From Bog-159 sp963738345 (GTDB taxonomy: Bacteria; Acidobacteriota; Terriglobia; Bryobacterales; Bryobacteraceae): a DNA stretch of 64,000 bases. Positions 63,966-64,000 of this stretch are shown here, piece by piece. A program made the position numbers and the translations under genes. The notes under the pieces are model-generated. The model searched no databases and was not told the DNA's origin. It saw nothing but the letters and a program-made list of their open reading frames with translations. The DNA lies in contig CAVTWI010000002.1 in the NCBI GenBank assembly GCA_963738345.1, forward strand, positions 2,232,001 through 2,296,000, read 5' to 3'. Each line of letters begins with the position of its first letter. Position 1 is the first letter of the stretch.

Positions 63966-64000
63966 GCGACGCTACTTAGTCTAGCGCGCAAGTGTATAAC

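Overview
The window looks like part of an Acidobacteriota chromosome, most like the Solibacter/Bryobacter group. The evidence is the mix of lineage-typical families: an 800-residue ADOP-type FtsX/MacB permease, a TonB-dependent receptor with an N-terminal carboxypeptidase-regulatory domain, a sedolisin with long Ig-like repeat tails, a TIGR03437-type exported protein, TPR-fused Ser/Thr kinases, an ECF sigma factor next to one kinase, and an UnbV/UnbU pair. Base composition is GC-rich except around 43.3-46.3 kb. No assignment below species-group level can be made from the sequence alone.

Layout. 0-9.7 kb: end of an FG-GAP protein, an arylsulfatase and a beta-propeller/PHP protein on the minus strand, then a plus-strand run of class III aminotransferase, DUF1080 protein and arylsulfotransferase-like protein. 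9.7-17.1 kb: ADOP permease, an isolated hypF, a small exported protein, an exopolysaccharide glycosyl-1-phosphate transferase and an orotate-phosphoribosyltransferase-like enzyme. 17.1-26.3 kb: a TonB-dependent receptor behind a clear promoter, and a giant sedolisin (about 1,916 residues once a one-base frameshift in a G8 tract is corrected). 26.4-35.1 kb: a tightly overlapping nine-gene minus-strand operon with two exported beta-propellers, a Tat-exported ferredoxin, a NosR/NapH-like membrane polyferredoxin, a two-helix membrane protein, a three-subunit flavin/Fe-S module (HydC-like, HydB-like and NfnB/GltD-like) and a 3D-domain protein. This is the most interesting system in the window: it looks like a soluble electron-bifurcating transhydrogenase-type module attached to a membrane/periplasm Fe-S relay.

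35.2-46.3 kb is an accessory zone. A DUF5009 acyltransferase gene has its end duplicated (246 bp, about 96% identical) on either side of a RelE/Xre toxin-antitoxin locus and decayed antitoxin relics. Then come a HExxH secreted protein, an ECF sigma factor overlapping a kinase/TPR gene, a decayed higBA locus, a tRNA-Val pseudogene, an intact tRNA-Val(CAC), and a lower-GC segment with a DUF1493 gene, a membrane gene, a serine recombinase and a truncated beta-helix gene. 46.3-60.5 kb: a frameshifted lytic transglycosylase, an OprB-like porin, a TIGR03437-type gene cut by a 1,551-bp IS256-family element with a perfect 8-bp target duplication, a dihaem cytochrome, an alpha-galactosidase, a second kinase/TPR protein, a degenerate 14-bp tandem repeat and a small STGP-family protein. 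60.6-64 kb: an UnbV-like and an UnbU/RnfD-like gene broken by about 14 frameshifts, nearly all consistent with single-base insertions, followed by an intact PIG-L deacetylase.

Starts were moved inward from the longest ORF wherever a signal peptide, a ribosome-binding site or family length supported it. Functional names rest on motifs recognised by eye; no database search was possible.
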